DNA of 64,000 nt, taken from Aphrocallistes beatrix (lineage: Eukaryota; Porifera; Hexactinellida; Sceptrulophora; Aphrocallistidae). The first letter of the stretch is position 1, and each line of letters opens with the position of its first letter. Both the position numbers and the translations under genes were made by a program. This document shows, piece by piece, positions 22,396-34,440 of the stretch. The DNA is taken from assembly GCA_963281255.1 (NCBI GenBank), contig OY725502.1:806001-870000 (forward strand), read 5' to 3'. The notes below the pieces were generated by a model. That model searched no databases. It saw only the letters and a program-made list of their open reading frames with translations, and had not been told where the DNA came from.

Positions 22396-23774
22396 ATATC
22401 ACTCGAATCATCTCACTTGAATATTACTTCGTTTATGTTTTATACATTGTCCCGACTATTCTAATTATACATGCCACATTCTGACAGCTCACAAAGCACA
22501 AGTAATCTGAGACGAAAACTCAGATCCATATAATACTATTTTTTCTGGTATCTTACTTCGATATTACTTAGTCTTGGTTCATATTAGCACAAATAACTCG
22601 AGACTAGAGAGATTTGAGACAATCCCATAGAGCTAATAACTAAGAATTTGAGCCCGCCGGTTTGTTTTAGGCTTGAGAAAGCATTTTCGTATTTTTTAGC
22701 TTCATTTATTCGAAATCGCCACGTTTCACACGTGACATTTCTGTTATTGATGAAATATTAGTTTTAGGTATCATCGAAATTATTAGAATTGAGAGAGAGA
22801 AATCGATTTATTTCACTAGAATTAATTTCCAAAATGTTCGGACCTAATAAAGCGATACAAAATTAATCATATTCCAACTCCGCAGTCATGTGTTTTAAAC
22901 TATTTTTAATTATTCTCTAAACTTTTTTTAATTAACACCTGAGTGTCCAAATTATGTTAGCATGATTGTGTAATTACTAGTTGGTAAGACGATACTTGAT
23001 TTGTCTGAGACGTAGTGAAGTGTTATGCTATACGAATGTATCACTACATTCCCACCTAATGAATAATTGCCCGCTATTACGTGTTCAATTATCAAATTTA
23101 GGTTAACCACACTTATGAGATCGTGCAAATTTCCCCCAAATGCTATCTTCACCTTTAACTCAGCTTACATTATTGTGTTGTCAAAGTATAAACAGCATTC
23201 AGTGATATCAATTGTCCTACGCGATTATCAACCACTATTCAAGAGATATTTTCCGTACAAATAGTGTAAAGTTAACAATCTCAGTTTTGAAATTGTTTTC
23301 TAGTGCTTATTATTAGGTATAGCTGTGTTTTTTTAATTCAGAAATGAGCAATTCGAGCCCAAATAACTAATTTCTGCTAGAATATATAGAATATTTCTTA
23401 TATATTATGTGCATAATATTATGATATTAAGAAATACACTATTTGTATGGAAAGTTTCGTGGTGATCAGATAATTGTGTCCGGGTACTGAAGGTATTAAT
23501 CTAGATGGGATTATTGTAAAAGAAATTCGCTTTATAAACAATAAAAATTCCTGAATATTAATAACCTAAAAATATATGTCCTCCAAAGCTTTATTTTTTG
23601 GTGCATTTCGTTAACATCCTGTTGTGATTTCCAGAGAATCAGAGAATGATTTGACGTTTACACATGTGTTTCTAACCAATAGATTAATTGCTTATTTCAT
23701 TTACTAGTAAAAATTTAGAATTTTTGAAAGCTTACTATTTGAGGAATAAATTTAATTATATTTACGTATACTAT

Positions 23775-24602
23775 TTTGTTAGATCCAATTCATCAAATAC
23801 TGATTTGTAAAATCACTTTGAATTAATTTATGAGACCGATTCGCATGCAAAATATTGCATACAACTTATACAATGTGGGTTGTCTATTGTCAATGTCTCT
23901 ATCAGCACCTCCTTCCACATCCCATGCAGCACATGGTATTGTTCTGTTCCCTCATGTGCTCATTAGTAAACGTTAAGCAAAATAAAACCTACTTAAGGGT
24001 TGTGTCAATAATTCCTTTTTGGTGAATATGCATCACTGTCAGTTGCAATGTCTGTTATCAACTGAATGACGCCACCAGCTAAGCCGTTTTAGATAATTGA
24101 GGGATATCGTAATTCTCCTTTATCCTGTTTGTAGCATATCTTGTCTGTTTTTATATCACAAGGTCAACTCCACTGTCTCATGTGCCATATAATTATTGGG
24201 TTCATTTGTCAATTTTGTGTAAATTTTGTGACAAGAAAACTATAAAAATTACTCAAGACTAAATATACGTACTTTCGGTTAAACAATCACACTTCTGACT
24301 AATACGGTGATTACGAGTTCATTTTTACAGTCCTGTTTTTCTCCATAAGAATTAATTATACTAACGAATGCGATCATAGCAAACACATCCTTACATCTTA
24401 ATCAGTTCCTATATTCTACTCTTTACTATTCACCCAATTAGCAATTATATTTCGTTCCTACATTTCCAGCAACAGTCTATCTAATTGATCCAGTTTCAGG
24501 CCATTGTTAATAAAAAACTTGTTTCAGCTCCAAAATACCTTCAGCAGGGATGCAGCGGGCACATTTCATTATCATTTTCTCATTACTTGATGGCATATCA
24601 AA
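23775..24602 (-). repeat. Inverted segmental repeat, copy B (~0.83 kb)
   Basis: The reverse complement of 9865-10724, with high identity along its length. Differences include a missing ~14-bp piece and substitutions around 24270-24300. Neither copy has an intact frame. Flanks beyond the borders do not match well, so the duplicated unit is well delimited. Confidence 0.85.
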
Positions 24603-24928
24603 GATCACATGATATTGTATTATACGTATTTATTTTCAAGTATAGAACGAATTCACTGCTGTGGCAAATTTCTACAGTTCCAAAACTTGATCATGTATCA
24701 CTTCGGATTCTATCAAATTTACCTGATTTGGATAAGTATTAGAGCAATCTGTTATGGTGCAGTTCGCTCGGGATTTATGTGGGAAAATCACGGACTTCTG
24801 GATTTATAGAGATACAAATGACACGGGCTATGAAAAAATAATTTTGCAAATGCTATAACTCGATCGTGCCTGAACTAGAAATATAGTTATTTTTTTCCTA
24901 ACTACTGATCAGCACAATCATAGGCAAC

Positions 24929-25262
24929 TGCAAATGTACAAAGGCAAAGCTGATGAGATGACAAACTCTAAAAGGGCAATTAAGAATAGGTTATTTAACC
25001 TATTCTTAATTGTTTAACCCAGTGGTCTTCAAACTTTTTTCCCAGCGTACCCCCAAGTAAGGAGAAATTATGGTTGAATGAGATATAACATACTTAACAG
25101 ACTCGTCTCAAAGAGAGCTCGCGTACCCCCATGAGAAGCCTCGCGTACCCCCATGAGAAGCCTCGCGTACCCCAGTTTGAAGACCACTGGTTTAACCTAT
25201 TCTTAATTGTTTAACCTATTCTTAATTGCCCTTTTAGTGTTTGTCATCTCATCAGCATTGCA
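24929..25262. mobile_element. Palindromic element split by a hAT MITE
   Basis: Two arms (about 24929-25019 and 25190-25262) are inverted copies: GATGAGATGACAAACTCT and AAAGGGCAATTAAGAATAGG on the left, the complement on the right. AACCTATTCTTAATTG units are repeated near the centre. The hAT element at 25020-25189 has landed close to the axis. Confidence 0.7.
25020..25189. mobile_element. hAT-type MITE with perfect 8-bp duplication
   Basis: A 170-bp element has 16-bp inverted ends, CAGTGGTCTTCAAACT and AGTTTGAAGACCACTG, and the octamer GTTTAACC on both sides (25012-25019 and 25190-25197). Inside, a ~23-bp CTCGCGTACCCCCATGAGAAG unit is tandemly repeated. No transposase is encoded. Confidence 0.9.
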
Positions 25263-25272
25263 TTTGTTCAGG

Positions 25273-25327
25273 CAGAATTCTAACTAAAATGATTGGATAA
25301 TATCCGATAAGTTTAGTTAGAATTCTG
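25273..25327. repeat. Short hairpin adjoining the palindromic element
   Basis: AGAATTCTAACTAAA and its complement TTTAGTTAGAATTCT are separated by ~23 bases. It may be a separate small MITE. No target duplication was identified. Confidence 0.55.
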
Positions 25328-27117
25328 AACATAGTCTCGCTTGAGAAATGCGGCCTTCAAGCGAAAGTATATTTATACTTTTTTGGCATGCCAAGAACGG
25401 CAGATTTTACACAGTGGATCGCACTGCAGTCGATCGACCTTTACCTAATTCTCGAAAATGTCGCGAGTCAAATATAATGGTTGTTTCAAACCTTCTGTCT
25501 ATTCAAGTTCACAAATCCTTTGCCAAAATTAATAATATTATCCGAAAATACGATTGGATTGATACGATTATTGCGATAACTTTTTTTAATACGTTTACAA
25601 AAAATACCATACATATTATGAAGTAGAATTTAGACTATCAATTCATTCTCCGTATATAATTTTTTTCCTATAGTCTCATAGACAGGATTATCTGAAATAA
25701 TTACCTAGTGAGTTAATGTTTATCTCAATTACAAATCGCTATGTATGTGTGTCTAGAAACATTATGACATTTACATGATTATGCACACTCCTTTGCTAGC
25801 AAGATTTGCGTCCAGAAGTTTGATGACGTTGCTAAATTCAAGACGATATCTGCTACTAAACTGATTTAAGGAGTATTATTTCATGCTTAAAGCGCCCTCT
25901 GAAAGGATTAGATTAATAACTGCAAAATACTACTAACTTCATCCTTATCACATTATATCGCATCTTCACTGAAACATTCGAATGTGATTAATAAGCTAAA
26001 TTTGTAATTATTAATTGTTGACTTGCTCGCACCTCTACGTGTTTGATACGAAAATGACTGTATATATGGTTTACAATGTCAACTTCATTATATTGTATGT
26101 ACTAATCATTATAATGCTTGCTGCAACTCGCTTAGTTACGACATACTAATGTACAACAATGACAAAATACTAATTAATAATCCCTTCGTTGTACCTGGGA
26201 TTTTTCTATTTATAGTAACTACCCAAAACGTATATGGCTTCCCAGCTCAAAATGGCTTAAACCGGAAATGACGCGACACATTACATGGCCAATGAAGGGT
26301 TTGAATTATATATAGTACGGAGAACCCACAAAATACTGGGATGTATGCTGAATATATCTGGTCTTATTGAATCCAGTCTGAATAAATGAGACACCGATTA
26401 ACCGAATGATCGCTGAAATCACTTTTGAAGATAAACACATAACACTTTCGTTTTTAATGGACAGGGCTGAATAGTTCATTCGGAAATTTCCCTCCTTTTA
26501 TCATCACATCTGAATTCAGTATGCAGTGTCACATACTGGTTTATTCAACAAGGGTAGAGTATGCTTATACTTAAAAGTGTTTCATCGTATTACGTAGGCT
26601 AGAGCAGCATAAACTGTTCCCTAATACGTCTGAGTCTCTCAGCTTGATCGAACAGTTAACGTACATGTACACTAATGGTTTACATAATTTATCATTGATT
26701 TACACATTTATGCTAAAAGGAAACTGACATAATTTAAATATTGTATGGAGGAGCAAAATAATAGATTCTAAACAATTCAACTAGGATCCGATTCAATTCA
26801 GATTATTATAGCCTAGTTAATTGGATGGTAAAATAATTCAAGATATATGAATAACGTGTTACCCCTACAAACTCACATGTCGTACGGTACATTCGATCGC
26901 TTAGTGATGGGATGCCACTCTCAACTAAATTCGCTCATATTGATCTATAGTCAATCTGCAATACCTCTAAAATTATACATTCACAATTTTTGTTACAAAG
27001 AAGATTTCTCATCCTGGATATATCCAACACTAATGTTATACAGTCACTTATCTATAAAATTCTGCATTCTCTATTTCTTCAGGTAAAGCTTTCGTGTACG
27101 AATGTATCTAATAAGAG

Positions 27118-27275
27118 CAGGGCCGGCGCCACCGGGGGTGTCCCGGGTGTCCAAACACCCACTGCGTCCTGTTTTATCATATTGTACAATATATATCCCT
27201 CCATAAATGGACACCCACTTTCAGGGAAATCCCTCTTAGGACACCCATTGCCGATAAAACATGGCGCCGGCCATG
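27118..27275. mobile_element. hAT-like MITE (CAGGGCCGGCGCCA ends)
   Basis: The left end CAGGGCCGGCGCCACC pairs with the right end CATGGCGCCGGCCATG. GGACACCCACT/GGTGTCC units repeat inside. The flanks share only AAGAGC at shifted positions, so the duplication is uncertain. CAGGGCCGG ends are common in hAT derivatives. The frame at 26990-27289 is a by-product. Confidence 0.6.
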
Positions 27276-29128
27276 AAGAGCTAGCATGATAACATTACTA
27301 TCAGACAAATGTTATTATATTTGCACAGCTAGCGAGGATTTAAATCTGATACTCATGAATCTTATAGTGCTTGCTATCATAGGGTGAGGAGACATGCTTC
27401 TAGAACCACCTTTCACATTAATACTTCTAACTTTATGATGTCGAATAGTCAAAACAAAATATTTTTAACTTTTCTTTATAGCATGCGTTATTTAATACAT
27501 TTTAAAATTCTATTTTTTATAAAAATATAAATATTTAGTAGTAGTGTACTTAAAAAATATCCAGCGAAATACTTTTATGTATGCATGCATACGAATCTTT
27601 TTTTTCTGCGCACGCATTACTCTCTTCCATGTGCGTACATTAACAATTACGGATTACTTTGTTCTCTCTGCACTATTTAACACCTGCGTTATGAAATATT
27701 AAATGCTCTAATACCGCTGCCTATTCATTTAACATGTGTTTCCTTTATTATTAATAACTGATGATTGTTCTAATCTAAGAAATTCAGAGATAGTATTCAA
27801 TATTAAATCCCCGGCTTTCCTGACAAAAACGAGGTTATACATTACTAATTATGCAACAAAAGGTAGATCAATAATTTATATCTACTCATATATATAATTA
27901 GCAAAAAATGAATATATGTACGTATGTACAGCTAGTGCTGAAAAGATTTGGTTGTACCACCCTGAGGATAATTATACAACCATAAGTCTAGAATCTATAA
28001 AATAAGGTCCTAAATTGTTATTGAATATTTGCTCGACTACCATGCGTGTGATAAGGCTTGTCTAGCAATTTGTGTTTGGACTCCACAATGGCGCAAGGCT
28101 TTGGCTCCTGCCGAATTGTCTAGGTAGGACTTTGTCATATTTTAACGAGGTCTATAAAACACCCTAACATTTTGATTAATTTAAACTGCTCACTAATCAA
28201 ACTTCGATTAAGAGGTTCAAATATTTGACAAAGAATTCCTTTAAACTGGATTCCATATTAAGTCCTTAATTCGAGCACTAGACATAACTGCTTGAGAATA
28301 TATTTACATTGTTTATGATAGACCTTATCACTAATCTATCCTGCATCCAATGAACTTTTATCACTTACTACTTGTACTTTAAGGAGTGCTACTCTATATG
28401 TTATTCAAGCTTGCACGCTGTTATGTCTCACATTATTAATTATGCCATTGATAATATTCTGGAATTTACCCTTGTGTAGAATTTTGACCTACTACCAGGT
28501 GTTGTAGTGAGCAAGCCAATCTAAATTTTTTCCTGTATGTATCCCCTATTACCCATAACAAAGGCCATTTAGGTCTATCTTAAAACTTTATGTTGCGTTT
28601 CTCTGCTGCTGATCAGCTCAGATTTCCTCTCAGACTTGCTAACGCTAACATTGGGAGAGAGTGAGAATTGCCTTATGTCATTAATACAATGTAAATGCCT
28701 CTGGAATTTGTTAATTTCCAGGTTTCTCACTTTCTTGATCAAATGTGCCCCCAAATTTTGCCATGAACATGAACAAGTTCCAACAAATACTATTAATAAC
28801 GAGTATTGCATTAACTCCCTTTGTTTGGGCCCAAAGCATCACTGATACTAATTCAGCAAATATAATCCATATTACTTTCCTCGTCCCTATTAACACTTTT
28901 AAGTAGATCCTATTTTCACTGATTTAACCAATAAACATATACAACTGTGCATAAAATCGTTTTAATTAAATTCAAATTAATATTTAATTAATTCAATCCA
29001 CCTGTCATTACATGTTCATTACAAGCATCACTCATTATTCATTGAATTCATTGCCCCGATAAAGTAAAATTAGAGAGAAAATGTTTAGTTATTGGAGATT
29101 TTTCTTTATGACTGTTATACCTTAAAAA

Positions 29129-29452
29129 TTAGTAATCTAAGTCGGAAGTACAATTGTCAAGTAGTGTCAATAATTCTAATTTCATTTTACTGTCGTGCAA
29201 TGCTTCCACTTCCCGTATGAGAGTTTCATACTCGGCTTGTAGCATATCCCTTTCGCTAACTAAAGATTGTAAGAGCGCTTTTCCTCTGCGATTCCGATTC
29301 AAGTCGTAACTTTTGAGTCGGCGCTTTCTTCGGAGTCCTTTTATCTCTTTGATTTCGTCATCGCATAACTTTTTCTGTTTAATTTTTCTGTTTAATTCTT
29401 TAATATCGAGGTATACGATTTCATCTTCTGTGAATGTTTCGTAGTAAGCCAT
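29129..29452 (-). CDS. Divergent Maf-like bZIP protein 2
   Basis: This is a 107-residue intronless paralogue of the protein at 16.4 kb. Residues ~6-40 (FTEDEIVYLDIKELNRKIKQ...) correspond to the Maf extended homology region, ~41-59 (RRKRRLKSYDLNRNRRGKAL) to the basic region and ~61-97 to the zipper helix. On the same alignment the asparagine of NRGYA is leucine, and the Maf cysteine is arginine, so canonical Maf-site contacts are again lost. The acidic C-terminus ends in Y in both paralogues. A TATATAAA box lies 59-66 bp upstream on the minus strand. Shared gene structure and protein layout point to a small lineage-specific family. Function beyond probable bZIP dimerisation is not inferable. 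Confidence 0.68.
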   Translation of the reverse strand: MAYYETFTEDEIVYLDIKELNRKIKQKKLCDDEIKEIKGLRRKRRLKSYDLNRNRRGKALLQSLVSERDMLQAEYETLIREVEALHDSKMKLELLTLLDNCTSDLDY

Positions 29453-29510
29453 TGAAGAGGACAGATTTTCAGATTTTCCAATATCTCTAGATTATCATTG
29501 ACTTCTGCAG

Positions 29511-29518
29511 TTTATATA
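29511..29518 (-). promoter_or_regulatory. Candidate TATA box of Maf-like gene 2
   Basis: TATATAAA on the minus strand, 59-66 bp before the ATG at 29452, is the same arrangement as for Maf-like gene 1. Confidence 0.45.
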
Positions 29519-32500
29519 TACTCAACGTTCTCAGTTACCACTTGCTTTTATACAAGTAGTGGGTAACATCAAACAGATTAGATCAGCTATTATTTTGCCT
29601 TCGTTATCAGGTGGTGACGTAGGATATAAGCATATGGTCGTGACTATAAAACAAATTGGGATTGCAGTCCAATGCAAATAGTGCCTACTGATCCCCTTTT
29701 TTCCAATAAAATAAAGTTTTCATTCTTCTGTTATTTCCTATAAAAAATATTGAATTGGAGGTTCTTTTTTTTTAGTTTGACTACCCATAGAATACGTTAT
29801 GCTATCCTCACAAACTCAAAACATCACATATCAGCGATAACTTTGTATATTGTAACTGCTTCGATTCAATTCAACTTCTTATTAGTTATTACATCTCGCA
29901 CATTTTAACATCCTACAAGTTGGGATTGCGAAAAACTTGACAACTATGCTTGAAATTGTATCTTAAAATTCCATATATGTCATTTTAACATAAGTGTTAA
30001 TGTGTACTTGATTAGAACATCCAGGTTGTATTTGATTCCCAAAATATGGGATCGACCACTTAACATGTGAAGATGACCGAGCCACGCAACAACATAACGC
30101 GACATTTGCCACGAACCTGAAGTCTATTATATTTGGTAATGTACTACATCTAAAACATTTGTACATTTACATACTTGTAATTAATATTTTATTAATCTTT
30201 CTGCATAAATTGTCTCTACGTGAAAAGCTTGGAGCTGACACGCATTGAGATATCTAGAAATATGTGGTCGATAACAGTAGCAGGCTAAGGAAGCATATTT
30301 ATTTGTCCGACCTACCAGGATGTCACCAGGTGCCTGAAGAAATTTCTGAAAATGCAAACTTTGGAATGTTTATCTGGGATATTGGTTTGTTTGCTGGACT
30401 TTAAATCCTACATTCAATTCTACTTTCCTACAAATGTGAATGTTACGCTATGCTCTAATAAAGATGTTGCTATCCACTCATGTGTGTCCTCAGTGCTATT
30501 GTTGTATTAATGTGGTGTCAATTTCATTTGGGAAATAGATGTACACATATTCACGAAGTGGCCAGCTCATCCAATTACATTTGGTTAACATAATTACATA
30601 GTCCTTCCCTCTTTAACCATCTTCAGTACTGCCCATAGGTTATCTATTATCCTTTAATAACGTTTAACAGCAAATCGATCTGAAGCAAGAACTTTAAACT
30701 AATAATTTAATACATTATGTGTACTCCTCCCCAAAGTCTGAAGCTCCAGTTTATTATGGCTCTTCTACACTCGATAAATGGATCCAACTATGTTCAATTA
30801 CAAATTGTTGTTTTAGGGATTAAGTTACGACGGAATTGACTCAGTAGCTCTTATCTGTAGTTTTTAATATTTCACGATTAGACAAGTATTATCGTGTAGT
30901 AGGAGGTGCATATTGTATGAGGTGTGTTTAGAAGGGATTCCTGGAAGCTGGAGGATGGGGTGATACTTTTTTATTAATCGATATTTCTGATGCAATTTTT
31001 TCATAATATATTAAGATAATAAGTAAGGAAACATCTTGAATTTTCAGCCGATTTCTGAAAACGCTTACAAATCATTTCTATTATCTAGTATTTCCTAATA
31101 TTTACTTTGCTATCGTATACAGCATACGTAGTTACATCTATTTAATTACAGGACATGTTGTTGCATATCAATAGCGTGGGTTATCGAGCGGCTAGGGTTG
31201 CAACATTTTTTGCACCAAATCCTATTTAACACATTCACTGATCAATTTTGAAACTGTTCCTACGCATCTACGTCCCTATGCATTTTCCCAGCACCATCTT
31301 TAGCATTGTTAGGACTTATAAATATATCACAATGACAGCATTAAAAATTGAATTTTTATTCTGGCTATCTTGTTGTCGATTTCAAGAGCGATTTAGCCCC
31401 CTCATCTTAATTCCAGAAAATGATCGCGAATCTTTTATTTTGTCTATTTCGCATCATCCAAACGGAGAATTAGTCGGAATATATTGTATTTATAATATAT
31501 ACCACTCAACAGCTTTCAAGTGATTAGCTCACGTAAGCTATAGAAGACGTACCACGGAGTAGACTTGATTAAACTTGGTGCCACATTAACACCTAATTAC
31601 AAATTAACACACTAGTGATACAAATAAACGCAAACTTCGTTCGCTATATAATTTATTCAGAAGTAAGAAAGGATATAATTACATTTCACACCTAATATAA
31701 AATTAGTTTCCTCTTATACAACTTAATATAGCCACTATAATTAATTCCTAGCCTGGATCAATTTTTCCTCAAGCATATTATAATGGCCAAAATGCTCAAT
31801 TTTTGACAAATCTTGGTGTTGGTTCTTCAATGCATTAAGAAATAAAGTAGCTAATTCATTCTTGTAATCTGAATATAATGAATAATATACATATTTTCCA
31901 GCTAGACTCCATATTTTAGATACTTTTGTAATCGGAAAACCCCAAGACTATTATCAATAACTTCCTCCATTGCTGCTTGAGTTGATATGTTCTTATTTAA
32001 TTGATATAAATGGCAACGTAATATATTTTGATAACTCCCACAGAACTTATTTTAGTGTATAGTGTTTTGGTTTCACATCCCACAAGGTATTCCGAATGAC
32101 GCAGCTAGTAAAATGAACGCTCCATCATGATATTTAGTCTATCCGTTAGAGCATGATAGGCACCAATACGTTATCAAGGAACGTGAGACGTATGGCGTAT
32201 GATTTTCAGTCAGATGGCGTTTAGGAGCATGAAAATGTATGCTGTTTTATTAATCCAACTTACGAAATTATGTCAGGAGAAATACGTAGTTTTGCTATTA
32301 GTAAATGTAATTCATTGTTCCAATCTGCAATTTTGTTTTTTGATAAATCCGAAACGTTATTAGAACATAAAAATGTCAGTCAACAGACTGATAGTGCAGC
32401 TCCATTAATTGACTTGTAAGACTTGAAATGTGAGTTGCATTAAGCTAAATATGATATTCTAGTGAGTTTATTTCTGAAAATATATCATGCAACAAAAAGA

Positions 32501-33444
32501 ACTCAGCTTTATTGTCTGTCCGAGTTTTTGAGAAATAAGCTCATTAATCTAATTGCCACCATATCTTCGATCCCCGAGACAATTAGGCAAATTATCAATT
32601 AATTCTCGTAAGGATTCTTCGAATGTTAACCATAATATTAAGTATTTGCAATATCTATTCACATGTCGCTGATTTTGTTAAGTAATTGAACTCTGCAAAT
32701 AACAATAATCTAACTAACAACCGCTAAACCTTTGATGAAGACTAATTCTTAATCAGTTTAAAACTACTTCCCTGCTAGTTCTGATTCTTAAGCACAAACT
32801 ACACAATGGGTTGTTGGACAAGAGATTATTTATTTGCGTTCCCAAATCGAATTTGAGTGTTCGCATAATAGTCCAGCCTACGCGCATGCTGATATGTTGA
32901 CTACGTTGTAAACCTGAAAATATTTTATCGATTCTCATGACTTAACAATATTCTTAATTAATCTTAGTTTGGAGCTTTCAAATCTTAGCGTTTGGTGCTT
33001 TCGGAGAATAATTCAGTTTTCATTGTCTAACTTGATCTTAGTGGCGTAGGAATTGTGGCGTCCACAACGATATCCCGCTACTCTTTTTTGGACTATTGTT
33101 TCTGCTGGATATGGATACGTTATACCAATTTATAATTTCTGCCCGGTAATACAGTAATATAGGTAATGACAAGTAATTAATCTTATAATCGTGAACGCCA
33201 TTGGTTTACGCGACATATTTTTAATTGTATTTGCATTTCTCCAGGATTTCCCCGTACTTGAAAGAATAGTTATGTTAACGATGCATTGATACTCTATCAT
33301 TATACAATTTATTTCTAAAATATTATAGATGTTACCGTTAGAAATTCAAATCAGTTATTATGGAAAATACCCGAAATTTTCAGGCATTATGTATAATAAC
33401 TGATGGAAAATGCCTTGGAATTTTTCAGGTATTATATATATATA

Positions 33445-33861
33445 CAGTGGAACCTCCGTAATCCGACACCTCTGTAATCCGACATTTCTCTAAACCGACA
33501 TTATTTCTGTTCACGGATCGTTTTTCTATAGAAAACAACCTCTATAATCCGACACCTCGCTATTCCGGAATCCGACAATTTAATGATTTTCCAGTAATGC
33601 AAATTTGACCTGTATAATCCGACAATTTTTTCGTCTATCAAATAATGTCGGATTATGGAGGTTTTTTTACCTCTTTGATCAGACAAATTATTCGTCTGTC
33701 AAATATTGTCGGATCGTGGAGGTTATTTTACCTCCATAATCCGACATTTTGCTGATTTTCCACAAATGTCGGATTATGGAGGTTATTCGATAATCCGACA
33801 ATTTGCTAATCCGACATTTTTCTCGTCTCCCATTGAATGTCGGATTATGGAGGTTCCACTG
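33445..33861. mobile_element. Pogo-type MITE with internal terminal-repeat arrays
   Basis: A 417-bp element starts CAGTGGAACCTCCGTAATCC and ends GGATTATGGAGGTTCCACTG, with TA on both sides (33443-33444, 33862-33863). At least ten ATCCGACA/TGTCGGAT units occur inside in both orientations. No transposase is encoded. Confidence 0.88.
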
Positions 33862-34100
33862 TACTAACTTAAACTTTCCAGGTATTTTAAATAACTTAAT
33901 TAAAATGATCGTTATGTTCCATGTCAAGTCATAATATTCCTATTTTGCTGAGCGCTAAGTATGAATTCCTAGTTGCTAGTTGGAGCAGAAAACTTAAAAG
34001 TAAGAGTTGCGAGTTTTCACATGCGACTCATTCGGATCCTGAAATGATTTTAATTTCTGCTGCTATAATATTTCAGTGATATAATATCGTATACGTATTT

Positions 34101-34124
34101 CCAAGTAGGAATATTCCTACTTGG
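34101..34124. repeat. Perfect 24-bp palindrome upstream of the VLIG gene
   Basis: CCAAGTAGGAAT is followed directly by its exact complement, without a spacer, 317-340 bp before the GTPase start codon. It could be a dimeric protein site or a cruciform. Confidence 0.6.
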
Positions 34125-34210
34125 CGCAGAACAGTTAGATTTGAGCAGTGCTGGCTGTAATATTACGATTATTAGCTTGGCAAAATTTCTCCTGTCGTTG
34201 TGCCCTCCGC

Positions 34211-34251
34211 TAGAGAAATTTTACTCATAAACCCTGAGTAAAATTTCTCTA
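34211..34251. repeat. Perfect 17-bp inverted repeat upstream of the VLIG gene
   Basis: TAGAGAAATTTTACTCA and its exact complement are separated by 7 bases. The 3' arm ends 189 bp before the GTPase ATG. No mobile-element features surround it. A regulatory role is possible but unproven. Confidence 0.6.
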
Positions 34252-34440
34252 TCAAACACTCGAGACTAGACAGCATACCTTAGTCAAGTTAATGATGGGA
34301 ATACTTGAAAGTTGAAACTGTTTTTGATGAGGGTACTCCCGTTATCTTTTTTAATCTCATGATAATTATTTACTATTCCTTAAATAATGATATTTTGTAG
34401 CCTACGGCCATTAAAGCCATTATTTCTCCCGTATTTCTAG

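Larger units (their letters stand above)
16819..29128. other. Repeat-rich intergenic region without a recognisable gene
   Basis: Between the two Maf-like genes no convincing coding sequence was found. Listed separately are a foldback element at 17.9 kb, pogo-type and TTAA-type MITEs, CATAGGCG element copy 1, a tRNA-derived SINE, inverted-repeat copy B, a nested hAT and a CAGGGCCGG element. A degenerate tandem pair of ~125 bp lies at about 19550-19800. Frames such as 21229-21453, 25348-25626 and 26847-27086 show no motif and were not accepted. Confidence 0.55.
29519..34440. other. Intergenic region, no gene seen
   Basis: AT-rich. A pogo-type MITE lies at 33445-33861 and two perfect palindromes at 34101-34124 and 34211-34251. 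A ~60-bp unit at ~32180-32240 (ACGTGAGACG, GGCGTATGATTTT, TTTAGGAGCATGAAAAT) recurs at ~42528-42590. Frames 31248-31523 and 29963-30166 have no recognisable motif or codon pattern. Confidence 0.5.

Noticed and set aside
25348..25626. Plus-strand 92-codon frame
   Set aside because: No recognised motif, AT-rich codon composition like the surrounding DNA, no splice or promoter context.
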